A stretch of DNA of 64,000 nucleotides from Methylophaga sp. (GTDB taxonomy: Bacteria > Pseudomonadota > Gammaproteobacteria > Nitrosococcales > Methylophagaceae), in assembly GCA_002696735.1 (NCBI GenBank), contig NZSL01000008.1, positions 310,001 through 374,000 of the forward strand. The letters are read 5' to 3'. The position numbers were made by a program, and so were the translations under genes. Shown in pieces: positions 43,439-53,527 of the stretch; the first letter of the stretch is position 1, and every line of letters begins with the position of its first letter. The notes beneath the pieces were generated by a model. That model had not been told where the DNA came from and searched no databases. It was given only the letters and a program-made list of their open reading frames with translations.

Positions 43439-44748
43439 TGACTAAAAAAGAATTCGCCAAACGGCGCCAGAGATTGATGGAAATCATGGGCCCGGACAGT
43501 ATTGCCGTGTTACCAAACGCTGTGGTTCACCCACGTAACCGCGATGTCGATTTTCCATTTCGCAGTGACAGCAATTTTCATTACCTTTGTGGTTTTGATG
43601 AGCCAGAGTCAGTTTTGGTATTGATCCCCGGACGGGAACATGGCGAATTCATCCTGTTCTGCCGGGAACGCGATCTCGATAAGGAAATCTGGGATGGTTA
43701 TCGTGCCGGTCAGGAAGGTGCCATTGCATTATATGACGCAGATGATTCTTATCCTATCGCCGATCTGGATGATATTTTGCCGGGCTTGATGGAAGACAAG
43801 GAAAAAGTCTATTACACCATGGGTAACCAACCTGCATTTGATCAGCATATGGTAGGTTGGCTAAATCATCTTCGCCAGGCCTCCCGCTCAGGCAAACACT
43901 CTCCTACTGAAATCATCGAACTGGAACATTGCCTCAATGAGTTACGTCTGTTTAAGAGCAGCCAGGAAATCAAGAGCATGCGCTACGCGGCTGAAGCGTC
44001 AGCCAAAGCACATATCCGGGCGATGCAGTTTACCGAACCGGGTAAGTTCGAATATGAAGTCGAAGCGGAACTGATTCATGAGTTTATGAAACATGGCTGC
44101 CGCAGTCCGGCCTACCCTTCTATTGTCGGTGGCGGTGAAAACGGCTGTATTCTGCATTACATCGAAAATAACAGTAAATTGAAAAACAATGATCTGTTAT
44201 TAATTGATGCCGGTGCCGAATATCAATGTTATGCCGCAGATATCACTCGAACCTTCCCGGTGAATGGCAAATTTACTCCGGCTCAGCGTGAGTTGTATCA
44301 AATTGTGCTGGATGCGCAATATGCCGCTATTGAGGCAGTCAAACCTGGAAACCACTGGAATCAACCGCATGAAGCGGCTGTGCAGGTTCTCACGGAAGGT
44401 TTGGTCAAACTTGGTTTGCTTCAGGGAAATGTTGATAAGTTAATTGAAGATCAGGCTTATCGTGAATTCTATATGCACCGCACCGGCCACTGGCTGGGAA
44501 TGGATGTGCATGATGTCGGTGATTATAAAATCGATAGTACCTGGCGCTTACTGGAACCAGGCATGGTGTTAACCGTAGAGCCTGGTTTGTATATCCGCGA
44601 TCCGGAGCATATTGATAAAAAATGGCATTTCACTGGAATTCGTATTGAAGATGATGTGCTGGTGACCAAAGAGGGTCACGAAGTATTATCTGCTGGCGCG
44701 CCGAAAGAAATTGACGACATTGAAGCCCTGATGGCAGGAGCTCGCTAA
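43438..44748 (+). CDS. pepP: Xaa-Pro aminopeptidase
   Basis: Removes the N-terminal residue from peptides with proline in the second position. It has 436 residues. The two-metal site is visible: DAGAEYQCYAADITRTF with two aspartates, the histidine in HRTGHWLGMDVHDVG, and glutamates in VEPGLYI and GIRIEDDVLV. An N-terminal creatinase-like domain occupies about residues 1-170. It overlaps ygfB by one base and precedes ubiH by four. Confidence 0.96.
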   Translation: MTKKEFAKRRQRLMEIMGPDSIAVLPNAVVHPRNRDVDFPFRSDSNFHYLCGFDEPESVLVLIPGREHGEFILFCRERDLDKEIWDGYRAGQEGAIALYDADDSYPIADLDDILPGLMEDKEKVYYTMGNQPAFDQHMVGWLNHLRQASRSGKHSPTEIIELEHCLNELRLFKSSQEIKSMRYAAEASAKAHIRAMQFTEPGKFEYEVEAELIHEFMKHGCRSPAYPSIVGGGENGCILHYIENNSKLKNNDLLLIDAGAEYQCYAADITRTFPVNGKFTPAQRELYQIVLDAQYAAIEAVKPGNHWNQPHEAAVQVLTEGLVKLGLLQGNVDKLIEDQAYREFYMHRTGHWLGMDVHDVGDYKIDSTWRLLEPGMVLTVEPGLYIRDPEHIDKKWHFTGIRIEDDVLVTKEGHEVLSAGAPKEIDDIEALMAGAR

Positions 44749-44752
44749 CATC

Positions 44753-45955
44753 GTGAAAGCCGATTTTGATCTACTGATTGTTGGCGCTGGCATGGTAGGG
44801 TCAAGTTTGGCCCTCGCGCTACAAAATAGCGGTTTACGTATTGCTTTGGTGGAGGCTCAGGATCTGCTGGAACACCATCAACCCGGCTTTGATGATCGTG
44901 GCATTGCCTTGTCTTACGGCTCCCAACGAATTTTTGAAACCATGCAACTTTGGTCTCAGCTGGAGGATAAAGCCACTCCGATTCACGGCATTCATATTTC
45001 AGACCGGGGGCATTTTGGCGTAACGCGTCTGACTGCCCAGAAAGAAAAGGTTCCCGCGTTGGGTCAGGTGATGACCGCAAAACATCTGGGTATTCAATTA
45101 AATCAGGCATTACAGCAACACCCAACGCTAAGCATTATGACACCACTTCAGGTTGACAGTCTGGAGCAAACCGCTACATCAGTCACTGTAACGCTATCTG
45201 ATGGCCAGCAACTCACCAGCAGATTACTGGTCGGTGCCGACGGACAATTTTCCACCATTCGGGAGTTGCTGGGGTTAACCATTTGGCAACGCGAATATCA
45301 GCAAACCGCCATCACAGCGAATGTGATACCTGAACGAGCACATCAGAATTGGGCTTACGAACGCTTTACTGAACATGGCCCGTTAGCCTTATTGCCCATG
45401 TCTGAGGGTCGTTGCAGTTTGGTATGGACGGTGAAAACAGGTGAAGAGCGTGCCCTGTTAGCAAGTAACGAACAGCAATTTGCTGAACGGCTGCAGAAAG
45501 CCTTTGGCTATCGTCTCGGCCATTTTGAAAAAATTGGTCAGCGTAGCTGCTACCCATTAGGACTAATGCAAACCAATCAACCTGTACAAAATCGAGTTCT
45601 ATTAATTGGCAACGCAGCCCATAGTCTGCATCCCATTGCCGGTCAGGGCTTTAATCTTGGCTTACGTGATGCAGCGGTTCTGGCAGAGTTGATTGCCGCC
45701 CATCCTGAAGACTGTGGTCACGCCAGTCTGTTACAGGATTATTCCGACTGGCAGCAACAGGATCAGGATAAAGTGGTCAATGCTACAGATTTTCTGGTGA
45801 ACACCTTCAGCAATAACCATTTTCTGCTTGGACATGGTCGTTCGCTGAGTCTTGCGTTACTTAATGGACTGCCTGGATTAAAAAATCAGCTGGCTAAAAC
45901 AAGCATGGGACTTAGCGGTAAACAGTCCAGACTCAGTCGGGGACTGCCATTATGA
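44753..45955 (+). CDS. ubiH: 2-octaprenyl-6-methoxyphenol hydroxylase UbiH
   Basis: A flavin monooxygenase that hydroxylates the ubiquinone ring. It has 400 residues. The FAD dinucleotide loop IVGAGMVGSSLALAL is at the N-terminus, GADGQFSTIR in the middle, and IGNAAHSLHPIAGQGFNLG near residue 290. The asparagine in IGNAAH, where relatives have aspartate, is a feature shared with E. coli UbiH. It starts at a GTG and overlaps the next hydroxylase gene by four bases. Confidence 0.93.
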   Translation: MKADFDLLIVGAGMVGSSLALALQNSGLRIALVEAQDLLEHHQPGFDDRGIALSYGSQRIFETMQLWSQLEDKATPIHGIHISDRGHFGVTRLTAQKEKVPALGQVMTAKHLGIQLNQALQQHPTLSIMTPLQVDSLEQTATSVTVTLSDGQQLTSRLLVGADGQFSTIRELLGLTIWQREYQQTAITANVIPERAHQNWAYERFTEHGPLALLPMSEGRCSLVWTVKTGEERALLASNEQQFAERLQKAFGYRLGHFEKIGQRSCYPLGLMQTNQPVQNRVLLIGNAAHSLHPIAGQGFNLGLRDAAVLAELIAAHPEDCGHASLLQDYSDWQQQDQDKVVNATDFLVNTFSNNHFLLGHGRSLSLALLNGLPGLKNQLAKTSMGLSGKQSRLSRGLPL

Positions 45956-47124
45956 AAAACCACTATGATGTGATTATTGTCGGTGGTGGCATGGTCGGCA
46001 CCACTTTTGCCCTGTTACTGGCAAAGCAAACTGATTTACAAATTGCCTTAGTTGAAGCGCATCAAACAGAACAACTGGCGGTTGATGATGTTCCATCGCA
46101 ACGTGTCAGTGCGATTAATCCTTCAAGCCAGCAAATCCTGACAGAGATAAATGTCTGGCAAAATCTGTATACCTCACGACTGGGTCCCTTTGAAAAAATG
46201 CAGGTTTGGGAAACAGTCGATAGCGTTCTGCATTTCTCGGCAGCTGAAATCGGGGTCGATTATCTTGGCCACATTGTTGAAAATCAGCTTATTCAGCATC
46301 AAGCAATCGCTTTAGCAGCCAATCATCGGCAAGTTGATTTAATTTGTCCCGAAAAGCCCCAACATTATCAAACAGGTCAAATCACTCTGGAAAATGGCCG
46401 CGTTTTAACCGCCGACCTCATTGTGGCGGCAGATGGTGCGCATTCCTTATTACGCGAGCAAGCCGGGATTGCCAGCCGAGGCTGGGCTTACCAGCAACAT
46501 GGTCTGGTCGCGACCATACGCACTGAACAGCCCCATCAGAAAACCGCCTGGCAACGTTTTTTACCCGGTGGACCTCTCGCCTTTTTACCGTTAAATGATA
46601 CGCATTTGTGCTCGATCGTTTGGTCCTTACCAACTGAGCAGGCAGAACACCTTAAAGCGCTCGACAAAAACAGTTTTGAATTGAGACTAGCAGAAGCATT
46701 TGACCATCAACTGGGCAAAGTTGAGCTGGTTTCCGAGCGGGCCAGTTTCCCCCTTGCATTAGCGCATGCCAGAGACTATGTGAAACTGGGGTTCGCCTTG
46801 CTGGGTGACGCAGCACATACAATTCACCCATTAGCCGGGCAAGGCGTGAATATTGGCTTGCAGGATGCCAGGGCGTTGGCAGAAACGCTTGCCTGGGCAG
46901 TACAGCAGCAGCGTCAGATTGGCAGCTTGCATACGTTAAAAAAATATCAACGCCGTCGTTTGGCAGAAAATCTGCTGATGCAGTTCAGTATGGATGGTTT
47001 TCATCGCCTGTTTACCCAGTCTGCTAAACCTGTCAGCTGGTTGAGAACAGCCGGAATGAAGCAGGTCAATAAATCCCAGTGGTTGAAAAAACGTATCATG
47101 CTGCAGGCGATTGGCGCCAAATAA
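45952..47124 (+). CDS. ubiI: UbiI/VisC-type ubiquinone hydroxylase
   Basis: A second flavin monooxygenase of the UbiH/COQ6 family, 390 residues. It has IVGGGMVGTTFALLLA, AADGAHSLLREQAG and LLGDAAHTIHPLAGQGVNIG. In the standard order pepP-ubiH-ubiI this is the C5 hydroxylase of ubiquinone synthesis. UbiF-like activity cannot be excluded from sequence alone. It converges with the lipoprotein gene, four bases apart. Confidence 0.88.
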   Translation: MKNHYDVIIVGGGMVGTTFALLLAKQTDLQIALVEAHQTEQLAVDDVPSQRVSAINPSSQQILTEINVWQNLYTSRLGPFEKMQVWETVDSVLHFSAAEIGVDYLGHIVENQLIQHQAIALAANHRQVDLICPEKPQHYQTGQITLENGRVLTADLIVAADGAHSLLREQAGIASRGWAYQQHGLVATIRTEQPHQKTAWQRFLPGGPLAFLPLNDTHLCSIVWSLPTEQAEHLKALDKNSFELRLAEAFDHQLGKVELVSERASFPLALAHARDYVKLGFALLGDAAHTIHPLAGQGVNIGLQDARALAETLAWAVQQQRQIGSLHTLKKYQRRRLAENLLMQFSMDGFHRLFTQSAKPVSWLRTAGMKQVNKSQWLKKRIMLQAIGAK

Positions 47125-47128
47125 GTTA

Positions 47129-47821
47129 TCAGATGGGCAAAAACATCATCGAGGCCGCCTGCACCACTACCGTTTTTACCAGTCGGCCGTTTTTCTGAGC
47201 AATGATGGCGGAAATATTATCCTGTGTCGCAATCATGCCACCAATAATACGTTGAAAACTCAAGTTCCGGGACTCATCCTGCACACTATCACTGAGTAAT
47301 AATCGTTTGCCATCTGCATCACGTCGTTCCGCCAGCATCCAAGCGGCAATTTCGATATTGCGTGCGCTGTTGTAGAGCTTTTGCTGATCGATAGATGACA
47401 GATAAAAGAATTCTGACTGATTGTTGTACGAAGCCATTAACATCCGCCGCATGCCCACAGTGAAGGCCAGCACCCTGTCACCATCATAATCATCCGTCAG
47501 AGCCAGACGAATAATCTCGGTCGGTTCAAACCCATCCCATTTGGCAAAACCGACATCCGCCGGATACATAAATAATCTGGCTACACTGTCTTCCAGTGTA
47601 CGCATATGGCGATCATGACGCTGATAGGGATTACGTTGATACAGTTTGATAGTTAACGTTTTCAGATCCTGCATAACCCGTTGCTGATGCAGCTCGATAA
47701 CATCGTCAATGTTACTTTTGGCAAAGCTGGAAAGGTTAGGTGAACCATCACTCGAATTGGCTGCACAAGCTGAAAATAAACAGATAACGCTGCAAATCAA
47801 GACAAGCTTAAGCCATTGCAT
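47129..47821 (-). CDS. Predicted lipoprotein of unknown function
   Basis: No family is recognised. The 230-residue product begins with a lipoprotein signal ending in the lipobox LFSAC (Cys about residue 19). After it come mostly helical, mixed-charge sequences, a region with DDYDGDRVLAFTVGMRRML, and a final hydrophobic stretch. The ATG at 47821 follows AGGAGAG and overlaps the preceding small gene by 14 bases, so the two are probably coupled. Both follow rhlB. It is likely membrane-anchored in the periplasm. Confidence 0.75.
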   Translation of the reverse strand: MQWLKLVLICSVICLFSACAANSSDGSPNLSSFAKSNIDDVIELHQQRVMQDLKTLTIKLYQRNPYQRHDRHMRTLEDSVARLFMYPADVGFAKWDGFEPTEIIRLALTDDYDGDRVLAFTVGMRRMLMASYNNQSEFFYLSSIDQQKLYNSARNIEIAAWMLAERRDADGKRLLLSDSVQDESRNLSFQRIIGGMIATQDNISAIIAQKNGRLVKTVVVQAASMMFLPI

Positions 47822-48137
47822 CAAATAATCTCTCCTGAGTCGGAACATCCTTAAGGGCCTCTACCTGCAGGTAGGCCTGAACTTGTGCTGGCAATCTGTT
47901 CTGGGCTGTATACTCACGCTCAGTTTCACGGTTGGTCAGACTGAAATTACGAATATAACGTGCCTGTTGACTATCATTATCACTGGTTACCCCAATGACT
48001 GGACGGCTGATAACGGGCTGGCGATTTACATTATTAAAATCAGATTGTTTATCCAACAACACCGGAAGTCGGACAGACGACTCATCCGGTTGTCTTGTCG
48101 GAGCAAAAAGAACCGGTAAGTTACTATTGATTTGCAT
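47808..48137 (-). CDS. Conserved-looking small protein of unknown function
   Basis: A 109-residue soluble protein with no recognised domain. The first 80 residues are polar and probably disordered. The C-terminus ([19 protein letters not shown]) looks like one amphipathic helix. There is no signal peptide. The start lies inside the end of rhlB (14-base overlap), without a clear ribosome site, and the end overlaps the lipoprotein gene. Tight packing on both sides supports a real gene. Confidence 0.65.
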   Translation of the reverse strand: MQINSNLPVLFAPTRQPDESSVRLPVLLDKQSDFNNVNRQPVISRPVIGVTSDNDSQQARYIRNFSLTNRETEREYTAQNRLPAQVQAYLQVEALKDVPTQERLFDAMA

Positions 48138-49440
48138 CCGAAGTTACCGGTTTTTTGGGGCCATTATTGCGCTTGCCGCCGCGCGGACGATTGTTATGGC
48201 TATTATCTCCACGAGTTTTATTTTTATGGCGAGGGTCCGGATTCCGTTCAGCTTTAATTCTGGGCTGAGGCGTTTCCAGCTGCTCATCGGTGCTTTGCGC
48301 TACCGGCAATTTATGTTTGATATATTGCTCTATATCAGGCAACGAAAAAGCATATTCTTCACAGGCCAGACTTATCGCAATACCACTGGCACCTGCCCGC
48401 GCGGTTCTACCCGTACGATGCACATAGTCTTCAGCATCCTGCGGTAAATCAAAATTGAACACATGACTTACTTCAGGGATATGTAACCCGCGTGCGGCCA
48501 CATCAGTTGCCACCAGATACGGAAACTCACCATCCTGGAAATGTTTTAACAGGCTTTCACGTTTTTTCTGCGGTACATCGCCAGATAATAAAGCAGCTTT
48601 GTAGCCGTTTCCTTCCAGAAAGCCCCACACCCGCTCGGCGACTTGTTTTGTATTGACAAAAACAATGCTGCGGATAGGCTGAATTCGCTTAATCAACGCC
48701 AGCAGTAGCGGTATTTTTTCTTCATTTGAAGGGTAATAAACCCATTCTTCAATCCGATCACCCATCATTTTTTCCGGTTCGATCTGCACTTTCTCCGGAT
48801 TATTCATATGTTCGTAAGCCAGCTCAGTCACTTTATAACTAAGTGTGGCAGAGAAAAGCATACCTAAACGCTTTTCAGGACTGGGTAAGCGGCGCAGAAA
48901 AAACCTCACATCTTTAATAAAGCCCAGATCAAACATCCTGTCGGCTTCGTCCAGCACCACTGCTTCAATATTGTTAAGGTTAAACACCCGTTGTTTATGG
49001 AAATCCAGCAGACGTCCCGGTGTACCAATCAAAACATCACAACCGTCATCGATTGCATCACGCTGACGTTGATAATCTTTACCGCCATGAGCGATCACAA
49101 TGCGCAATCCGGCATGACTATTTAGTAATTCAGCATCTTTTACAATCTGAATTGCCAATTCCCGAGTGGGTGCCAATATTAATGCGCGAGGTTGCTTTGA
49201 AGCCGGTTTTTGCGCATCCTGATTCGTTAATAAGCGTTGAAATGTGGCCAATAAAAAGGCAATGGTTTTTCCGGTGCCTGTTTGTGCCTGACCCGCGACA
49301 TCGTGGTTTGCCAGCAATAAAGGTAGAGACTGAGCCTGAATCGGCGTGCAAAATTCAAAACCGGCTTGCTGCAAGCCTTTCTGCAGGAGCGGATGGAGTG
49401 GCAGCGATGAAAATGCCGTGTCGGTGAGGTGAGCACTCAT
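48124..49440 (-). CDS. rhlB: ATP-dependent RNA helicase RhlB
   Basis: A DEAD-box helicase which in E. coli works in the RNA degradosome. It has 438 residues. The Q motif ([11 protein letters not shown]), [28 protein letters not shown], and the C-terminal [13 protein letters not shown] and [10 protein letters not shown] are in order. The wording SNEEKIPLL and [12 protein letters not shown] resembles RhlB closely. The last 50 residues form a basic tail for RNA binding. It is divergent from trxA, the E. coli rhlB-trxA order, though rho does not follow. Confidence 0.93.
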   Translation of the reverse strand: MSAHLTDTAFSSLPLHPLLQKGLQQAGFEFCTPIQAQSLPLLLANHDVAGQAQTGTGKTIAFLLATFQRLLTNQDAQKPASKQPRALILAPTRELAIQIVKDAELLNSHAGLRIVIAHGGKDYQRQRDAIDDGCDVLIGTPGRLLDFHKQRVFNLNNIEAVVLDEADRMFDLGFIKDVRFFLRRLPSPEKRLGMLFSATLSYKVTELAYEHMNNPEKVQIEPEKMMGDRIEEWVYYPSNEEKIPLLLALIKRIQPIRSIVFVNTKQVAERVWGFLEGNGYKAALLSGDVPQKKRESLLKHFQDGEFPYLVATDVAARGLHIPEVSHVFNFDLPQDAEDYVHRTGRTARAGASGIAISLACEEYAFSLPDIEQYIKHKLPVAQSTDEQLETPQPRIKAERNPDPRHKNKTRGDNSHNNRPRGGKRNNGPKKPVTSDANQ

Positions 49441-49540
49441 ATAAATACTTGCATTACCTTTACTGATAAGAAAAAATGTTACTCAATGTTGGCTTGCGAG
49501 TATAGCGGTCCAATACTTTAGATACCACTGGAGATAAAAC

Positions 49541-49867
49541 ATGAGCGAAAACGTCACTAATGTGACCGATGGCGACTTTGACAGCCTGGTTCTACAGTCT
49601 GATATGCCTGTATTGGTTGATTACTGGGCTGAATGGTGCGGTCCATGCAAAATGATTGCGCCGGTGCTGGAAGAAATTGGCGCTGAATACGCAGGCAAAT
49701 TAAAAGTCTGCAAACTGAACATCGATGAAAATCCAGATACCCCACCTCGTTATGGTATTCGTGGTATCCCGACATTGATGCTGTTTAAAGATGGTGAAGT
49801 GGAAGCCACAAAAGTCGGCGCTTTGACCAAATCACAATTGGCTGCGTTTCTCGACAGCAACATCTAA
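49541..49867 (+). CDS. trxA: Thioredoxin 1
   Basis: A cytoplasmic disulfide reductant of 108 residues with the active site WCGPC (residues 32-36) and the cis-proline loop [11 protein letters not shown]. It is divergent from rhlB and is followed by a hairpin at 49883-49907. Confidence 0.97.
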   Translation: MSENVTNVTDGDFDSLVLQSDMPVLVDYWAEWCGPCKMIAPVLEEIGAEYAGKLKVCKLNIDENPDTPPRYGIRGIPTLMLFKDGEVEATKVGALTKSQLAAFLDSNI

Positions 49868-49882
49868 ATCCATAATGCAACG

Positions 49883-49907
49883 CTATCCCCACTATCTGTG
49901 GGGATAG
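49883..49907 (+). terminator. Hairpin after trxA, probable terminator
   Basis: CTATCCCCAC (49883-49892) and GTGGGGATAG (49898-49907) form a perfect 10-bp stem with a five-base loop. The tail (TTGTATCTATAG) is only weakly T-rich, so termination may be partial. Confidence 0.6.
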
Positions 49908-49997
49908 TTGTATCTATAGATGCCTCAACCCACTGCATCGCATATTATTTCGAGCTGATGCTTTTCAGGGCCACCACTCCGAAATGTTACGAAACTA

Positions 49998-52160
49998 ATG
50001 GATGTATCTGAACTACTTGATGATCTGAACAAACCACAACGCGAAGCAGTTGCTGCACCGCTGGGGCATACGCGAATTCTTGCTGGTGCCGGAAGTGGTA
50101 AAACACGTGTTCTGGTACATCGAATTGCCTGGCTGATTCAGGCAGAAGCCTTATCACCGGCAAACATCCTTGCAGTCACTTTTACCAATAAAGCTGCCGC
50201 AGAAATGCGTGGTCGTATCGAACAGATGCTCGGCTATCCTATTGGCGGTATGTGGGTTGGTACATTCCATGGTCTGGCGCATCGCTTACTTCGTTCACAC
50301 TGGCAGGAGGCTGGGCTGCCGCAGGGTTTCCAGATCCTCGACAGCGATGATCAATTGCGCATGATCAAGCGCATTATCCGTGGCATGTCCCTCGATGAAG
50401 CGCAATGGCCGCCCAAGCAGGCTCAGTGGTATATCAACGGCCAAAAGGACGAAGGTCTTCGTGCCGCGCATTTGCAGGCTGGGGAAGACCCGTATTCACA
50501 AAACATGCTGGCGATTTATCTTGCCTATGAACAAGCCTGTGAACGTGCCGGTGTAGTCGATTTTGGCGAGTTACTGCTGCGCAGTCATGAATTGTGGCTG
50601 AAACGTCCAGATATTCTGTCGCATTATCAACAACGTTTTTCGCAGATCCTGGTCGATGAGTTTCAGGATACCAATACCATTCAGTATGCCTGGATAAGAG
50701 TACTGGCCGGTCAGACCGGACATCTGTTTATTGTCGGTGACGACGATCAGTCAATTTACGGCTGGCGTGGCGCCAAAATTGAGAATATCCAGAAATTTCA
50801 TAAAGATTATCCCGACGCCAGTACTGTGAGGTTGGAGCAGAATTATCGTTCCACCGGCAATATTCTGGCCGTAGCCAATGCGGTTATCAAGAATAACAGT
50901 GAACGTCTTGGCAAGGAACTGTGGACCGAAGATGCCGATGGTGAACCCATCCAGCTTTATAACGCTTATAACGAACGCGATGAAGCCGCCTATCTGGTGC
51001 AGGAAGTACGCAACTGGATGAATCAGGGTGGACAACGCAGTGATGTTGCCGTGCTGTATCGTTCCAATGCTCAGTCACGGGTCATTGAAGAAGCCTTGAT
51101 GCAATCGGCTGTACCCTATCGGGTTTATGGTGGTTTGCGCTTTTTTGAACGCGCTGAAATCAAGGATGTATTGTCATATCTGCGATTGGTCAGTAATCGT
51201 CGTGACGATGCTGCCTTTGAACGTATTGTAAATACGCCCACCCGCGGTATTGGTGCAGCCACGTTAACCCAGCTGCGCCAATATGCCCGGGAAACCAATC
51301 AATCCATGTGGCAATCTGCGGTGGATACCTTACAACAAAAAGTTTTCCCTGCCAGAGCAGCCAACGCCTTATCGAGTTTTCTGGAGCTGATTGATTCGCT
51401 CACACCCGAAGATGACACCATGTCATTACATGAACTGACTGCACTGGTGATCGACGAAAGTGGTTTACGTACCCATTTTGCCAAGGACAAAACCGAAAAA
51501 GGCCAGGGTCGCATTGAAAACATGGACGAACTGATTAACGCCAGTCGTGAATTTATGCGCGCTGACGATGAAGAAGAGATGCCGTTACTGGATGCTTTTC
51601 TTGCGCACGCCGCTTTGGAAGCTGGCGAAAACCAGGGTGATCAATGGCAGGATTGTGTGCAGTTAATGACTCTGCATTCCGCCAAAGGTCTGGAATTTCC
51701 CATCGTCTTTATGGTGGGTATGGAAGAAGGCCTGTTCCCGGGGCAGAAATCAGCTGATGACCCGCTGCGACTGGCCGAAGAGCGCCGTCTTTGTTATGTC
51801 GGCATGACCCGGGCACGCAAAACACTCTATCTGTTGTATACCGAATCACGCTATTTGTATGGGCAGGAAATGCATCCTCGCCCTTCGCGCTTTTTGAGTG
51901 AAATTCCCGCTGAACGAGTTCATCAGGTACGTTCTCCACAAAATATGGCCGCATCTGGTCTGACGGCACTTGCCAGTCGATCACAATCAGCTGATGATAA
52001 CGGGTTCAGAACCGGGCAACAGGTGATGCATCAGAAATTTGGTCAGGGTGTGATTATTGACACTGAAGGCAATGGCAGTCACGCTCGTGTTCATGTGAAT
52101 TTCAAACAAGCCGGAAGTAAATGGCTGGTATTGGCCTATGCCAAACTTGAAACCTTGTAA
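49998..52160 (+). CDS. uvrD: DNA helicase II (UvrD)
   Basis: A superfamily 1A 3'-5' helicase used in nucleotide excision and mismatch repair. It has 720 residues. Walker A AGAGSGKT, the motif II region VDEFQDTN, QSIYGWRGA, LEQNYRST, and the late motifs TLHSAKGLEFP and YVGMTRARKTL are in order. The C-terminal Tudor-like domain (about 670-720, GQGVIIDTEGNG) favours UvrD over Rep. It is followed 15 bases later by the TRAP lipoprotein gene. Confidence 0.95.
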   Translation: MDVSELLDDLNKPQREAVAAPLGHTRILAGAGSGKTRVLVHRIAWLIQAEALSPANILAVTFTNKAAAEMRGRIEQMLGYPIGGMWVGTFHGLAHRLLRSHWQEAGLPQGFQILDSDDQLRMIKRIIRGMSLDEAQWPPKQAQWYINGQKDEGLRAAHLQAGEDPYSQNMLAIYLAYEQACERAGVVDFGELLLRSHELWLKRPDILSHYQQRFSQILVDEFQDTNTIQYAWIRVLAGQTGHLFIVGDDDQSIYGWRGAKIENIQKFHKDYPDASTVRLEQNYRSTGNILAVANAVIKNNSERLGKELWTEDADGEPIQLYNAYNERDEAAYLVQEVRNWMNQGGQRSDVAVLYRSNAQSRVIEEALMQSAVPYRVYGGLRFFERAEIKDVLSYLRLVSNRRDDAAFERIVNTPTRGIGAATLTQLRQYARETNQSMWQSAVDTLQQKVFPARAANALSSFLELIDSLTPEDDTMSLHELTALVIDESGLRTHFAKDKTEKGQGRIENMDELINASREFMRADDEEEMPLLDAFLAHAALEAGENQGDQWQDCVQLMTLHSAKGLEFPIVFMVGMEEGLFPGQKSADDPLRLAEERRLCYVGMTRARKTLYLLYTESRYLYGQEMHPRPSRFLSEIPAERVHQVRSPQNMAASGLTALASRSQSADDNGFRTGQQVMHQKFGQGVIIDTEGNGSHARVHVNFKQAGSKWLVLAYAKLETL

Positions 52161-52175
52161 TTCAGGAAAACGATA

Positions 52176-53273
52176 ATGCATTTATCCGTATTTATACGAC
52201 GCTTGGCATTGCTGGTAAGCATCTGCTTACTCTCCGCCTGTGGTCCTGATGACACTGGCCCGTTTAACGAAGAAATTGATACCAGTAAAATCTATCGTTG
52301 GAAAATGGTAACCGCCTGGCCCCCGGGTTTCCCGGTGCTGCAGGAAGGGGCTGAACGCTTTGCCGCCAACCTTGAAGCCATGTCCAATGGCCGCCTCAAG
52401 GTTAAAGTATTTGCCGGTGGTGAATTGATTCCGGCTTTGCAGACTTTTGACGCTGTTTCTCAGGGAACCGTTGAAATGGGCCACGGTAGTGCCTATTACT
52501 GGGCGGGTAAAGTACCAGAAGCGCAGTTTTTCTCTACCGTGCCATTTGGTATGACCCCACGCGGCATGAATGCCTGGTTATATCATGGTGGTGGCCTGGA
52601 TTTATGGCGTGAAGTCTATGAGCCCTACAATATTGTGCCTTTTCCGTTAGGCAATACCGGCATTCAAATGGGGGGGTGGTTTAATAAAGAAATCAACTCG
52701 ATGGCCGATTTGCAAGGCTTAAAAATGCGTATCCCCGGCTTAGGGGGCAAAGTTTTTGCCAAAGCCGGCGGTAATCCCATTCTGCTTGCTGGCAGTGAAG
52801 TATATACCGCGCTGGAACGCAATACCATTGACGCCACTGAGTGGATTGCGCCCTACCACGATCAACGTCTGGGTCTGCATCGCGCAGCCAGATTTTATTA
52901 TTATCCGGGCTGGCAGGAACCAGGTGCTGTGCTGGAACTCAGTATTAATAAACGTGCCTGGGATTTATTGCCGCCTGATTTACAAGCTATTATCGAAAAT
53001 GCAGCCAAAGCAGAAAATTTGTTAATGGCCTCCGAAATGGAACAGAAGAATGTGGCTGCACTGGCAGAGTTACGTCAGCGCGATGATATCAATATCGTTC
53101 CCTTCCCAGCGGATGTATTGAATACGCTCAAAAAAATTACTGAACAGACTCTGGCTGAAGAAGCCGCGGAAAATCCTAAATTCAATCGTGTTCATCAAGC
53201 CTATAAAAACTTTCGTGAACAGGATGAAGATTGGGCGACTATCTCTGAAAAAGCCTATTTGGATATCCCATAA
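52176..53273 (+). CDS. TRAP-type solute-binding lipoprotein (DctP family)
   Basis: A 365-residue binding protein. The signal peptide ends in the lipobox LLSAC (Cys about residue 22), so it is membrane-anchored, unlike most soluble TRAP binding proteins. The DctP fold is supported by WKMVTAWPPGFPVL, LKMRIPGLGGKVF with the substrate-binding arginine, and NTIDATEWIAPYHD. The resemblance to alpha-keto acid binding members is a guess. No DctQ or DctM gene is adjacent, so its membrane partner is unknown. It follows uvrD by 15 bases. Confidence 0.88.
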   Translation: MHLSVFIRRLALLVSICLLSACGPDDTGPFNEEIDTSKIYRWKMVTAWPPGFPVLQEGAERFAANLEAMSNGRLKVKVFAGGELIPALQTFDAVSQGTVEMGHGSAYYWAGKVPEAQFFSTVPFGMTPRGMNAWLYHGGGLDLWREVYEPYNIVPFPLGNTGIQMGGWFNKEINSMADLQGLKMRIPGLGGKVFAKAGGNPILLAGSEVYTALERNTIDATEWIAPYHDQRLGLHRAARFYYYPGWQEPGAVLELSINKRAWDLLPPDLQAIIENAAKAENLLMASEMEQKNVAALAELRQRDDINIVPFPADVLNTLKKITEQTLAEEAAENPKFNRVHQAYKNFREQDEDWATISEKAYLDIP

Positions 53274-53275
53274 TC

Positions 53276-53527
53276 ATGGTACTTATTATTTTTACTCGTG
53301 AGGGTCTGGAAGCTTTTCAGGCTGAAATCAGTGATGATATTTCAGCCATCTGGCATAACCCGCAGTTGCTGACAGAAACTGAAATCGATCACTTTAAAAA
53401 CCATGGAATCGATTGTGTCGAGTTGCCGCAGATGATTGATGTTGAAAATAATAAGTCGACATTGTGGGCTTTGGAGTATGTCGAGAAAAACAGCCAGGAT
53501 CAGGAGATTATGATTGAGTGCCCTTAA
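53276..53527 (+). CDS. Small protein of unknown function (83 residues)
   Basis: No family is recognised. The product is acidic and soluble, without a signal peptide or membrane segment. It starts two bases after the TRAP lipoprotein stop and overlaps the DUF411 gene by 14 bases, so it is probably translated by coupling. It has two cysteines: one in the middle (GIDCVELPQ) and one at the end. Confidence 0.65.
   Translation: MVLIIFTREGLEAFQAEISDDISAIWHNPQLLTETEIDHFKNHGIDCVELPQMIDVENNKSTLWALEYVEKNSQDQEIMIECP

Noticed and set aside
44745..45125. 126-residue open frame antisense to ubiH
   Set aside because: Shadow of ubiH with no support of its own.
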